Positions 33,790 to 45,100 of a DNA stretch of 64,000 nucleotides are shown piece after piece. The notes under the pieces were generated by a model. It saw only the letters and a list, made by a program, of their open reading frames with translations. It had not been told where the DNA came from and ran no database searches. The DNA lies in contig CACRXP010000145.1 of the NCBI GenBank assembly GCA_902702965.1, positions 541,407 through 605,406 on the forward strand, given 5' to 3'. The translations under genes and the position numbers were made by a program. Source of the DNA: Spirometra erinaceieuropaei. Its lineage: Eukaryota > Platyhelminthes > Cestoda > Diphyllobothriidea > Diphyllobothriidae. How positions within the stretch are numbered: the first letter of the stretch is position 1; every line of letters starts with the position of its first letter.

Positions 33790-35950
33790 GGCTTTCCGTG
33801 GATTTGTTTTCATCATATATAGTCAGCATTTATCCTCTACGATGTTTGTCTCACTCTGAAGAACAGGTTTATTTATTTCGTCAGAACAGTCCGACTTCTA
33901 CTAACCTTGAAGGGAACGAAACGACAGGAGGAAACCAATGATTCTACAGCGCTCGCTATGGTATGCGACAAAAGTTACGAAATCTGGACGTACACATGTC
34001 AAAGTGGAGCGACGCTCATCGGACTCTCTTGCTTGAAGGGCGGAAACAGAAGTCCTTTTTGCCTTGGGGCTTCGAGTCCTGAGTCCACACAGACTGTACC
34101 ACGACAAACAGCGGCCACTTTTCACGTATTGTATCTTAAAAGGATGGGCGATATTGGGTGGTTTTTTGGCATATTTACCACCTCAAGCCCCTCTTACATC
34201 ACTCATAGCTAGGCAGCCAGGGGACTGAAGCGGAGTTTACTGTTAGTCGATTATTCCCGGAAAAAGCGATCTCGGGCTGGAAATATTTAAAGATGCGCGT
34301 TTGTGCTGTTCACTGCTCTGGACTTACGTCCAGCACCCTGCTTGGGCTTGGGGTACAATTAACTGACGATGGCAAGTATGACGGAAACCGCCACTTCAGA
34401 CCTTTGCTAGTACCCTCATTACTTTTCGACTACTGGTCTTGTATTCGCGTGACCGCCTGCATAGTCCGCAGGTTTCGAACTCCAAAACAAACGAAAATTC
34501 TCAATCCTATCACACAATCAGGAAAGATCGATTCACGCCTCTTCAATCCAACTTTTAATACTATTGATCTACACTATGAGGACAAAGGTCTCTAGTTCAA
34601 GTAGGAGGACGTTTGGCTTGAAAATTATTGAAGACCAAATGGCTCTGATGCGAGCCCTAAGCACCCAGACAAGGGTTCTATATTACTAGCTGATAAAGAC
34701 AAATTAACAAGAGCTGAACGTTCTAACGGTCTTTGTAACCATCGTAAAAACCTCTCAACATTAACCTGAACTTTTAAGAAGGCTTTGAAATAAGTACATT
34801 TTTTTCAATAAATAAAATGTAAAAGCTTGCTAACGAAGAATATAAATGCAACATTATTCGCTCGTGGCTGCAGCCTGACCCTTGCGGGCGCAACTTCCCA
34901 GCGTCCTGTGAAGAGAGTACATTTTGGTTTGTTTTTATGCTTTCATTAACTTGACCATGCACTTGAAATAAAGCGGGAAACACGATTATTTGTTGTATCC
35001 ATTTTGTAGGAGAGTATCTTTTTAGTTGAATTTCAGTCGGACACGAGTGTAACCACCCCTAGCATACTACAGATGGCCTTGCGCCACATTCCGAGGAGGT
35101 AACTGTCTCCGTGTTCTTACTTCAACCCTCCTAACCCCTGCCCCAACCCTAGCCCTACCCCTTCCAGGAATTTAGCGTTAGGCCACCTGTGTAATACAAA
35201 GGGTACTCAGCCGTATCCTACCAAAGGACCTTGGTGAACGGTGGATACCCCTCCGTTTTAGAGAGCCGTTTAAAATTTTAAGCAAAACTACGCTTGTTTG
35301 AGTTCGCGAATTTCCTAATCGACATACTTTATGTTTTTCAATAGAAAATTCCCCTAATTCTCTGGGTGTTTGTGGAGAAGGCTTTTGAAATCCATCAAAT
35401 ACTGGGGTATGAACTGACTCCGTTGTAAAGTTTGAAGAAGGAAAAGAAACTACGGATACTGGACGATGAGAATTATCATGCGACCATCTTAAAACGGCTC
35501 AACTGTGGACTTTTAAAACCGGGTGGCGCATTTTGTCTGACTCCTTTATTTAAGGAGGGCCTAGTTCCTTAAAACACTCGCATTATGAATCCGGTTTTTG
35601 TCTACCCCCAGCAAGGCATAACTCAATCAGCACGCGCGTACAAGCGTAGTGGACATATAAGACTGGATATAAACAGTTATTTCTCCTCAATTCGATTCAA
35701 CCAAGTGTCTGGGAGATTTTTATCCAGAATCTGGCTTGTTGCTGTGTTTAATTAGCCTGGGATTTTGCAGCACGATAATCAACTTTTAAATCTTACATAA
35801 ACTTGTGTTTTCCAGCTGAAACCTTGTCTAAGAACTTTGGACCATTTCTCATGATTATTAGCGCAAATTGCATGTAGTTATTTTCTTCCTCCAGGCATAA
35901 CAGACTGTATCGATAAACTCCCCATGCTCACCGTATTAATGTTTGAGTGA
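33790..35950. other. Unassigned; contains a C-rich tract
   Basis: No gene found. At 35123-35166 the plus strand is strongly C-rich (AACCCTCCTAACCCCTGCCC, then CAACCCTAGCCCTACCCC), with irregular CCCTA/CCCTG units. It looks like a degenerate telomere-like or G-quadruplex-forming tract on the minus strand. It is too irregular to call a true interstitial telomere repeat. Confidence 0.4.
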
Positions 35951-36125
35951 GTGAATATACCTTAGATGGAGTCCATGCGTCCACGTGTTTCCAGCTCGAA
36001 TTTCATCGTTAAATCGAATTTGGCCAGAACACATAACTCTTTACGCACTGCCAATAGAAGCGAAGAGACGAGTCCCAGGAAGTGGTCTTGAAGAAGGAGA
36101 CACGATCGCCGGGACAAGAGCTTTA

Positions 36126-36170
36126 TTAGCCTGACGTTTCGGATTCCCACTCGCATCCATCATCAGAGAC
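36126..36170 (-). ncRNA. Hammerhead-ribozyme-like motif of Penelope P2
   Basis: The minus strand at 36166-36133 reads CTGATGATGGATGCGAGTGG then GAATCCGAAACGTC. The CTGATGA box, a short hairpin (GGAT/ATCC) and GAAA box followed by CGTC match the CTGATGA-N-stem-GAAACGTC pattern known from Penelope-like elements, which have been reported to carry hammerhead motifs. One extra base lies between the first box and the stem. It overlaps the last codons and stop of the GIY-YIG frame. Activity is not shown by sequence alone. Confidence 0.55.
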
Positions 36171-36797
36171 AAAAAAGCAGAAACAGGTGGTTGCTGCACA
36201 AGGGGCTGCGGTATTTACAGGATGCAGTAGCCATGCTACCGCATACCTATGAACATTCACGGCTCCCCCTTCATCCGGGATCGTCGCACTTGGTGTGATC
36301 ACTGCTTGATGGCCGACATTCGAGTCGATAATTGCTGCAATTTCATCACGTGCGTTGGATGTTGGCGTGATGATTGCTCGACCATCTGACGCACCGACCC
36401 CGGTGTTGAGAAAAGTGTTCACCTCTGCGCTCCCCGCATGGCTTGTTACTCCGCCTAGGCGAAATTTTAGCCCGCAGTATAAAGTGGGAAGATCGTTGCA
36501 CTTTTTGATGGACTGGGGGCCAGTAAACCATGATTCCAGTAGCTCCCGGCTTACGCGGTTGTCACCTCTTGCGAGAATTTCGGCCTCATCGAATTTGAAT
36601 GTGTGGCCGGATCTCGTCGAATGAGCCGCAACTTGAGAGCTGGCGTCACTTATGCGCACCGCTGCCGCATGTTCGGCCATTCTCGTTCGGAGCTGTCTTC
36701 CGGTTTCTCCGACGTAGTTGCTTTGTCCGCAACTGCACCAGATCCGATAAACGACTCCAGACGTTTCTAGCCGTGGCAGTGGGCTTTTCGGTTTCAT
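36126..36797 (-). CDS. GIY-YIG endonuclease domain of Penelope-like element P2 (5'-truncated)
   Basis: The 223-codon frame has the GIY-YIG nuclease core: VVYRIWCSCGQSNYVGETGR (the paired VVY and YVG strands, with the catalytic-type arginine in GETGRQLRTR), then LRTRMAEHAAAV and, further on, FDEAEILARGDNRVSRELLE with the conserved glutamate region, ending ESWFTGPQSIKKCNDLP. In Penelope elements this C-terminal nuclease nicks the target for reverse transcription. A long tail of about 120 residues follows (IITPTSNARDEIAA, SATIPDEGGAVNVHRYAVAW). The last 13 codons, SDDGCEWESETSG, coincide with a hammerhead-like RNA motif. No stop or shift occurs inside it, unlike P1. The ORF start at 36797 is only the first Met after truncation; the frame is open further upstream. 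Confidence 0.85.
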   Translation of the reverse strand: MKPKSPLPRLETSGVVYRIWCSCGQSNYVGETGRQLRTRMAEHAAAVRISDASSQVAAHSTRSGHTFKFDEAEILARGDNRVSRELLESWFTGPQSIKKCNDLPTLYCGLKFRLGGVTSHAGSAEVNTFLNTGVGASDGRAIITPTSNARDEIAAIIDSNVGHQAVITPSATIPDEGGAVNVHRYAVAWLLHPVNTAAPCAATTCFCFFVSDDGCEWESETSG

Positions 36798-36895
36798 GAC
36801 CAGACGCCTGATGGTTGCCTCCGGTCTGTGTGCCCCTCCAACCCCAAGTGGTGCGAGAAGGCGGCCTGTTTAATTGTGCTGTACATCGCAAAATG

Positions 36896-37845
36896 CATCA
36901 TTAGTCACAAGAGAATCTAGGCTATTTTTTACCTCGTTAACTACAAATCCATTTCTTATTCTAGTTGTATCCTTAGGAACACTTGTTTAGCACATCTTTC
37001 TTGTAAGTAAGTCGACACCGCGTTGCACCGGAGTAAAGGGTTTATTGTTTTGGTCTTGAAGACGTCCTACTTTATTTGCTTAAAAATATTCCTGTGAATA
37101 CGGGGAATGGGGTTCGGTGGACGATCATTGGTGCTTTGAGGTGCAATCGTTCGCTGCAGCCGACTGTCTCCTATAAGTAGGCGTTTTCTAGTAAGTAAAA
37201 AATGGCCATCCTCATTTTGTTCAGACCGGGTGTTGCCTAGAGAGCACTCATTTATCAGTTGTACAAAATACACAGGAGTTTCGAGAATAATGGAAATCGT
37301 GGGCTGCACTGGAAAGTAGTCTGTAGTTGGTCTTTGCAATCTCGACACGTGGACTTCCTCCTGGCGAGACCAGGCTTGATTTATACTCGACAAGTTAGAT
37401 TTACTTGAAGCTGGGATTAATTTCGCACTCAGTATTTTGTGAGCACAACAATTAATCATATTGATTTCTGGTGGTTGAATTTACTGGACAATGTATCAAA
37501 AATAAAATAAAGTTATTCATAGGTTTCAGAGCGAGGCATTTATGATCAGGGAATGCTCGCGTGTTTCAAGAGGCAAGTCGGCAGAAGCATTTGAGACTGA
37601 AAAATCAAAATATCTCATTTTCGTTTATGAAGGGATTCGAGAATTTTGTTACTTTTGACGTAACTAGAACGCTGCTCTTTGATAAGAAGTCTGCTTGTGT
37701 GAGCGAAGAACCCAAAAGCGGTTAATCCGCCTTCGGACTTGGTCAGCTTCTGATTGGTTCAATGCGTCAGTCTGTCATTCAATTGACCTTCAGCTATGGT
37801 GGCCATCCATGGTTTGCTTCAAGCACTCAGTGGGTCATTTCGAAG
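36896..37845. other. 5' flank of the C1q gene
   Basis: No gene recognised. It should contain the promoter and 5' UTR of the C1q-domain gene. An inverted CCAAT-type element (GATTGGTT) lies at about 37752-37759, 90 bp before the start codon. I see no clear TATA box. The frame in 37067-37459 (-) has no domain. Confidence 0.4.
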
Positions 37846-38086
37846 ATGACTGTGCTACTGATTGACCTGGTCGTGCTTACAGTCCTTCCTTATTGCTTGA
37901 CGACGGATCTCGTCTTTCACGCCGAGAAACCCTCCGAATCCTCATGTTATTTCCAACTGGAGTGCAGTGGAAGTAAAAATCGTGGCGTAGAGAAAATCCG
38001 AGTACCCATTCGGTCCGCTGTGGGACCGCAAGGACCAAAAGGAGATAGAGGGCCGCGCGGTGTCCAGGGGCCTATGGGTCCACCAG
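37846..38086 (+). CDS. Collagen/C1q-domain secreted protein, exon 1 (signal peptide and collagen stretch)
   Basis: The gene encodes a 230-residue secreted protein of the C1q/collagen type; such proteins trimerise through Gly-X-Y helices and bind ligands through the globular C1q head outside the cell. Exon 1 gives residues 1-80: a signal peptide MTVLLIDLVVLTVLPYCLTT, a 38-residue linker with two cysteines (C34, C40) and the start of a collagen segment GPQGPKGDRGPRGVQGPMGP. The Met at 37846 is preferred over the in-frame Met at 37762 because only it places a hydrophobic signal peptide at the N terminus. The donor CCACCAG|GTAAGA at 38087 leaves one base of a glycine codon (phase 1), which exon 2 completes. 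The three exons total 693 nt, an exact multiple of three. Confidence 0.85.
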
Positions 38087-41000
38087 GTAAGAGATGGTTA
38101 TGCTTTTGATACTCCCACATGCGATTGTGGGATTAATGTCTGATCGAAGTTTTGTAAATTTTCAGCTCCAACGATTGATTATAGAACAGCGTGTGCCTCT
38201 AGAGTTCAAATGATTTCTTGAGTCACTTTCACAGTGTTTGCTTCAGTAAATGCAGGGGTACATGGCAGAAACCGAGTTTGAGGCATGTCTCAAAGTCATG
38301 TCCTCATATGAAATACTTTACCCAAATACTGTTTCCCATGTGCGTTTTTTCAAGATGTTTTTTTCTGAGGTGGCAAATAATTACAACTAAAAGGTTTCAA
38401 AGAATGAATAAAGTTCTTTAAATATTGCAGCGCTGTTCTTAAGGTAGCAGGGGGTACACAGAGGAGCATAGGACTGACGTTCACGGTCCTGGTCTGATTT
38501 TAGGAGGCATTTTGGAAGTTAGACTGACGACGACAATCCCCTATTTTAATGTGCACCTTTTCTGGACCCCAAGAGGAGATCAACCCTCCTGCCAACATGC
38601 GAAAACGACCTGACAATAAGTAAGCACTGTTGGATGCATAAGATTGGGCCTATTATTTGGACTAGATTAGTAATCGGACAGGTGATAGGCTGCGAAAAAA
38701 TTACATGGCATCTGGGTGCGCCACAAAGGATACATAGGGCAGTCTAATTTTTGTGCACTTCTATGAGCACTAAAGGCCATGTGTGAGTGATTGTCGAAGA
38801 GAAGCGAAATAAGGCTTTTCCTTCCTACCGGGACTGAAATGATCCCAATGAGCCTTTGTTATAGTCATTTTCAACAGTTGGTGACCCCTATTTTGATTTA
38901 AAGCTCAGGTATTTCATTCGGCAAGTGTATATGGCACATTTAAATGAACAATGTAAAAGTCTTCGCATAAAACCTATTCTACCAGTTACGCCCTATGCAA
39001 GTATTCGGAGAATGTTCCAAAGCACACCACACATGCTGCGGCAGTCCATCGCTGCGTGCTAGCAATCTAAAAACATCTTGTGTTCTCCGCAAATGCCACG
39101 CACCTTATCATCTAAAGTGTTTTAATTAATCCATATTTTCTGATACCAATTTGAGGTTTTCAGACCACACGAGATTGTCTGCATTTTTTACTAACTAAGG
39201 AATAGAGCAAGCTCTAAAGTGCTCTTGAACTGGAAACCTAGTAAAATGGTCATGAAACCTATGAAATTACCATAGCAATTTTTGCTGCCATAGGCAGCCT
39301 GGCATGGTTGTTTAGGAAACTGTCAAACTCGTCGAGTGGGATTTTTCTTTAGAAAACAGCACTCTGTCAACCAGATGCATTATCTGACTTACCGGATCAG
39401 CTAGGTTTCGCTTTCAAAGAACATAAAATTCTAGGTATGATCCGTAGCGAAGATTAAGACTTCACAGAATGAATTAGATTGTTCCTATTTGGAGTTTGTT
39501 CAAGGCTCAAATTTAAGTGCTCACCGGGTGTACGATAGGCTTTAGTTTGCAAAATTATAGCGAATAATAACCCATTTACACACTGCGCGAAATTATCCTG
39601 ATTTTGTTTAACCCCTGTTACTAAAAAAATCTCAAAACGAAAGCTGAGGCAAATTTTGCCGATTTTATTAATTTAGTTTTGTCAGATTGCTCACTTTTCA
39701 TCCCCGTACCTGCCCCATGTGCAAATTTCCTAGGATTTAGGCGTGGTTTTAATTACTGGCTGTTTCAGGTATACTTGTCCCGTCAACTGGGGGGGGGGAG
39801 GCGGATGCTCAGTCATTGATTGTCATTTACCTTTTTACTTACTCCAAGTTCTCAAAAATTATGAGTACTGGCCCCAGAACATGAGGGCGGACAGAGATAA
39901 CGATGGTGGAATTTAAAGGAGCAAGCAAAGCTTCAAATACTACCCCAAAATAATGCAGTTAGATGTGCTTGGAATTTCTTTACATGAAAATCTAAAGGAG
40001 AGAGAGAGAGTACTTTCGGTTTCCCCAGCCCTCTCTATAATCGTGAAAGTCTGCTGTTACGCTTGCAGACCTGATTTACTCTCAGTCGCAGTAGCGTTTA
40101 ACCCATCGGTTGGGTTTTTTATAGCAACATCACTTTGGAAAGCACAGCCCCAAAAGCCGAACCAATAACCTGTTGATTGATGCCATGTGATTATTTACAG
40201 ATTGTGTGCAAACGTCTGATAGCACATTCAATAATACCTGATTGAATTATGTAAACCTTACTAGGCGATCATATTTCCGAAAGACTTTAGGCCACATATG
40301 GGCATAACGGTTGATATAGATATCAAAAAAAACCACCCCGAGGCCAAAGTTTGGCTTCTTCTGCTTCGCAAATTAAATTTGTCCTAGTAGTCTGTTTGAG
40401 AGAAACAACGTAACTCCTCAGCGGGCATCACGCAATCCTCGTATTTGTTTGTTTTCCATTAACCTGAAAAATTGTCAGGAATTTCTGATTCAGGACGGGG
40501 AGGATTTTGACAGGAGACGGTGGGGCAGTGTTCAGCAGTTAACTCCGCCGCCGCCGGCGTGCTGCCGCCAGAGGACAGCAGAGGGGCGAAAAAGGAAGCA
40601 CAACAGGGTTTCCGTCTGATAGATGGTCCGCTTGCGTGTTTGTCCAACACTACTTTGGCTCTTTCAATCTGGAGGCGCAGAAGGAGAGCAGACAAGCAGT
40701 CAACTTCAACTCCGAGCACTGAGGACTGCATGTCCAGCGTAGAAGTTTTAAACTAGAGCTAATTCACTTAAGACGGTTCTAATTTCAGGAACTTTGTTCA
40801 CAAGTTCAGCCTTTCCTCACAATCGACAGTGCGAGGCCGGAACACTGGCAGTTGCCTTGATTTAAGAAGCTGGAATGGCAAAAAGTAAATTTACATCAAT
40901 CCATTTCCCATATTCTTAAGTAAAGTCTGTTTGGGCTCACTAAAAGGCCATATAAGCAGAAAACCGGCCAGCCTAGTAAGAGTTGGAACCGTCAACGTCC

Positions 41001-41880
41001 CCCTTCTCCATTTACAATGACTGCCCTGGCTACTGAACTGCGGCTGTGCGAACAACCTATATCCTCTTTCCTTTGACTCCCGTGACGGTCTGACGACTGC
41101 GATGCTGTGATTAAAACACCAAACCGTCTAGATGCAGAAAACTGGTTGAAATTCCTCACAGTTTCACGTTTTCGATATCATTTCAATCCTGAATGCTTCT
41201 GATCATTAGAAAATTTAAACGATCAGAAGTTTCCGGCAAAACCTTAAATTAACCTGTGAGCTTGTGTAGACCCCTTGAGGGCAGTCTCCTGGTGCCAAAC
41301 TACCAATCATCAAGACCAGAATATGAACAAAAGGGAAACTCGCTCTTCCGCACCAAACTTGAACATTCTCAGGCTGAACTGTAATTTCGAAGTCAAGATG
41401 ACTGAGATTCGGTGACTAAAACAGTAATTTTATCCGTCTGCAGCGTTGGATTGACTCCCGAGTCCGCCATTAGAAACAACAAGAGCGGGGTTAGATTTCG
41501 TGAATTGTATGATTTGGAGTTTTTCTGCAACCATAAACATTGAGGAATTAGCTCTTGCACGTCGTAGGTTTGGTGTTTTAACCAAACTCCGCTTCGCTTA
41601 AACGTTTTAAGCGCTGTGTCAATGAGTATCACAGAATGTAGTTATGTTATGTCTAAAATGTAGGTCGACGAACAGCATAAACCATTTCTTTTTGAATGAT
41701 TTTTATCATGCTGACTTACTAACAACTTCACCGGTGCTAGTGGTCGAACTACAAAATGTCGCACGAAACACACTTTCCACATTGTGATAACTAAGCTTCC
41801 TTATTGAATATTATTGCTTGGACCTACCAATGGGACCATTTTACCACATGTGTTCCTTAGCATGCATCTTCTTCATGAAG
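38087..41880 (+). other. Intron 1 of the C1q gene (3.8 kb)
   Basis: GTAAGA donor at 38087 and a pyrimidine-rich acceptor CTTCTTCATGAAG ending at 41880. The phases match. A G-homopolymer lies at 39789-39798. The only other structured element seen is a minus-strand exon-like block at 40464-40752. Additional short collagen exons inside this intron cannot be excluded, but none was seen. Confidence 0.75.
40464..40752 (-). CDS. Possible antisense exon of an unidentified gene inside C1q intron 1
   Basis: On the minus strand an acceptor (TTAGCTCTAG) ends at 40753 and a donor (TTTCAG|GTTAAT) starts at 40463. Between them the frame is open for 96 codons: TSTLDMQSSVLGVEVDCLSA, LLLRLQIERAKVVLDKH, RRKPCCASFFAPLLSSGG, then a serine/proline-rich end (NPPRPESEIPDNFS). 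The block is GC-rich against AT-rich intron sequence, as expected of an exon. I do not recognise the family. No companion exons were found on this strand, so it may be a stray exon, a processed remnant or chance. Confidence 0.35.
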
Positions 41881-42131
41881 GTCCGCCAGGTCCGATCCCG
41901 AAAGCCTCTCGCATGTGGTTGCCTCGTCCAGCGGACCTACAGATAGCTTTCTACATTGGCCTCTCGGAGAACATTGAGGAACTACCGAAAGGGCAAAATT
42001 GTCCCCTCATATTTGACAAAGTGATGCTTAACATGGGCAACTTTTACAACGCCACAGATGGCGTCTTCACCGCCCCCGTAGACGGAGTGTATACTTTTAT
42101 GCTGGTCGTCTCAGCGCACAGCTACAAGAAG
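41881..42131 (+). CDS. C1q-domain protein, exon 2 (end of collagen stretch, first half of C1q head)
   Basis: Exon 2 completes the split glycine codon and continues the collagen repeat (GPPGPI), for nine Gly-X-Y triplets in all. It then enters the C1q domain at about residue 100: LQIAFYIGLSE, CPLIFDKVMLNMGNFYNAT, GVFTAPVDGVYTFMLVVSAH. The pattern 'FD.V..N.G..YN..TG.F.AP..GVY.F' is the C1q signature and nearly all its fixed residues are present. The donor is AAG|GTGAGC at 42132, in phase 0. Confidence 0.9.
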
Positions 42132-45100
42132 GTGAGCTTTTAGGGTGATATTTCTAAATTTGCACGACGGTACACGAAATACTATATTATATTGGCCATC
42201 CCCGCAATTTCGAGTATCGGGTGTTTACTGGTTCAATTAAACTATCTTCTGTTAAAGTCGAAGGGGTGAATAAGAATCGGTCGCTGGAAGCATTAATCGC
42301 TTCGGCGTGCTGACCGGTTGCCAAATTCATCTTCAGAAAATCAGTAAAGGAAACTCTGAAATTGATTCCTGGTTTTGTCTACTGTGGATGTGCACATCGA
42401 TGCTTATGGCAGTCATCCACAGTGTTTCATGGTAGAACCGCCTGTTTTTTTGAACTGCGAGCAGTTTTTATTGATTTCTTGCATATGCCTGACGATAGGC
42501 GAGAAAATCATGCAAATAGTGGATGGTTTATTATTTTCACAATGGTCTCTCCCTTACCACATTTAGCAGACGAAATACCCGCGAGGCGCACCCTCTCACC
42601 GTTTCCGTCGGTGCAAGTGTACCTGCGTCGTACACCGTTATTGTTATTTGACAGAAAAAGATCTCTACAATGTTGGTAGTAATACAGCGGGAATTTGCTG
42701 TTGGATGACAACTTGCTTCCTTCAGCGCCGACCTGACTCGCGAGTTTACACCAGAATTTGGAAACCATAGTAATCTGGTAGTCCAAAAGCCATTTTAGGC
42801 GTGGCTGTAGGAACAGCGATTGCATGGATGTCTCCATTCATCTCTCCAGCACATTATTTTAGGGTCCAGGGTTATCCCGGACGGCGTCTGAAGCTTTATT
42901 TGCCGGCAGCTACCAGTCATCATGTCGTAAGATCGCTGTAGTTTGGGACCCCCTCGTAGGTAAACAATTTGTCAGCCCAGTGTTCACGCAATGTTCACAA
43001 TTCGAGGTATGATCTCGGCATTGAGACTGTTTTAGTTACCATAACACACTTAAATAGCACTTCCTTGGCTGTGTTACTGATTATGAGTTATTAATCCAAA
43101 AGCCAATAGCAACGTGCATGACCTCCACAAGCAAGGTTAGTCCTAGTGGGCGAAGCCGAGTTTTTTGCGAAAATTACAGAGTGGGTAAGAATTCCGGAAT
43201 TTGCAAGTTCAAAAGCATGTATATTTACATCCAGGGTTGAGAAGTGGAAGGTGAAATAGAAAAAGTAGAGAACGGTGGTACTTGAACTCCTCCTCCCTAT
43301 TAATTGCCTGCAGGTCCGCCTACAGTCCAGTATTTGTTAATCTGATGCCGTTATTCTGGACAGGTCTCCTGTCTGTTTAATGCAAAATCAATGAACCTTC
43401 TCGAAATTCTGGAGAGGCGTAATTTTAGGTTGCCGCTGCGTTGGTGAATTTTGGGTAGTTTAATTAGCCCCTGGTTTAACAGTGGATTGATCTAAGAATT
43501 GGCTTCCGGGAAGCCTGTTTGGGAAACAATGATGTAAAAGAAGCTGTTTGTTAGAAATACAAAAATGTTTTTAATAATTTCCTGCGGATTACTTTGACAG
43601 TCCTCCAGGTGTTTCTCCTAGAAGTTATTCAGCCGAAAGTTCACTAGATGTTCTTTAACTACCATTAGCGTCCCTTAAATGAGTCGTTCTTTTCTAACTG
43701 GAAGAGCATTGTCATTATACATTCCTGCTTTCACCTATTTTCTAGGTTTCCAGATAAATTGCACGGATGGAACTGTTAATAAAGTGGGTTTTCACTAGGA
43801 ATAGTCTCTGCTACCGAAGAGGCATTTGCGATAGGATTAGTCTGTGACAAGGTCGCTCTAGGGGTTGTCGTCTCAAAAGATCTGGCCAACTTTCCTGTTT
43901 TCGTTTGTAATTATACGGAATCAGGACTTATCCGACAAAGTACCACCTTTCATTTGAAGGACATGACTACGCTGTCTGTAAACCATAAAAATTGCGATTA
44001 GTGGTCCGAAGTCGGTCAAAAGTTTAAACCATCCGAATCAACGTGAAAGCAAAAAACACAAATGAGCTCTTGACCGCCAGTGAAGACCTGCGTCTGTTAT
44101 TTTCCCTTTTTTATGATTTCTGGTCTATACCTTGACACTACAACAGTCTGAATTTTGAAGACCTAAACTCAAGTGCTTGGATTATTGATTCCTGCCACGC
44201 ATTGGACGTCAGTCTTGTGAGTTTATATATGGCAAGACAAAAGGGTGTCGGTCTCGGTGTGGGCGTCAGGACAGAAAACTCTTGGGTGTACACCAGAGCT
44301 TTGTCGGGGGTGGGGAGAGATATCAAGTGGTTCTCGAGAAGTCGCTTTGGGAGAAGTCCCCCCACAGTGTCGCTCAAATGAAGCAACGAGCTTTCCCATC
44401 GAGACCATCGGAAAATACCTTAAAAAATTGTTTAACTCCGTATTTTGAACCGATTATTCACCTTAGACATTGCAACTGCACTAGAGATTCTCAGTTGTGT
44501 TTATCTGTCAAGGGAACGGTAAATTTGGATTTTTATGTCGTTAAAATCTCGAGGCTACTCTCTGATTCCAACTCACTAGGCAGGGACAAATACTCTTTTT
44601 CTGCTAAGAAATACGTTCTGAGGCTCTTTGTATAGAGCGGCTTGAACTTCTACGAACTAACTTTAAATAAGAAGTAATTACCTTTTGGTGCAGATTGAGA
44701 AAATATGGAACCCAGACACCCAGAAAACGTAAGTGCTGGGGCGAGAGTCAGCCGCCAACCTTTCAAAGTCGCGTGGAGTACTTCGATCGTTCATGTTGAC
44801 TGGGAATATCAGTAGGCTGCACGATCATTCAATATTTCCTCATAGGTGACTCGCAGGGGGACTGGTGCAGCCTAAGTTACGTTTTTGGTCAGAATCCAAG
44901 GTAAACGTCTTTGAGGTACAGAAGATGGATTGTAAAGATGCAACTCGACATGGTCCGAAATATTAACAAGTAGTTGACGATGAAAATTCGAACTCACGAG
45001 ACCAGAACTGTTAGGCCTCGCCTATAGTCATTATGGTCACCAGACGCCTGTTTATGAACTAAGTTTTGTCAGGAAATTGCGCCTACGCTAAGAATTCAGC

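Larger units (their letters stand above)
35990..36895 (-). mobile_element. Penelope-like element P2, 3' part with intact GIY-YIG frame and 3' tail
   Basis: Upstream of the GIY-YIG frame the minus strand already reads GVGGAHRPEATIRRLVMKPK, a typical Penelope RT/endonuclease linker, up to about 36895 where it breaks off. Downstream of the frame are GGCTAATAAAGCTCTTGTCC, CGGCGATCGTGTC and TTCGCTTCTATTGGCAGTGC, a 3' tail shared with fragments at 50.85, 52.4 and 52.7 kb. The element is 5'-truncated. It is a different family from P1. Confidence 0.85.

Noticed and set aside
35123..35166. C-rich CCCTA/CCCTG tract considered as interstitial telomere repeat
   Set aside because: Units are irregular and do not give a run of the TTAGGG complement; kept only as a C-rich tract.
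44282..44635. 117-codon plus frame in C1q intron 2
   Set aside because: Overlaps open frames on the other strand, has no domain, and the C1q exons already splice in phase without it.
44985..45050. Minus-strand stretch with GAGTTCGAATTTTCA resembling a tRNA box B
   Set aside because: No convincing box A at the right distance, no cloverleaf I could fold, and no second copy in the window.
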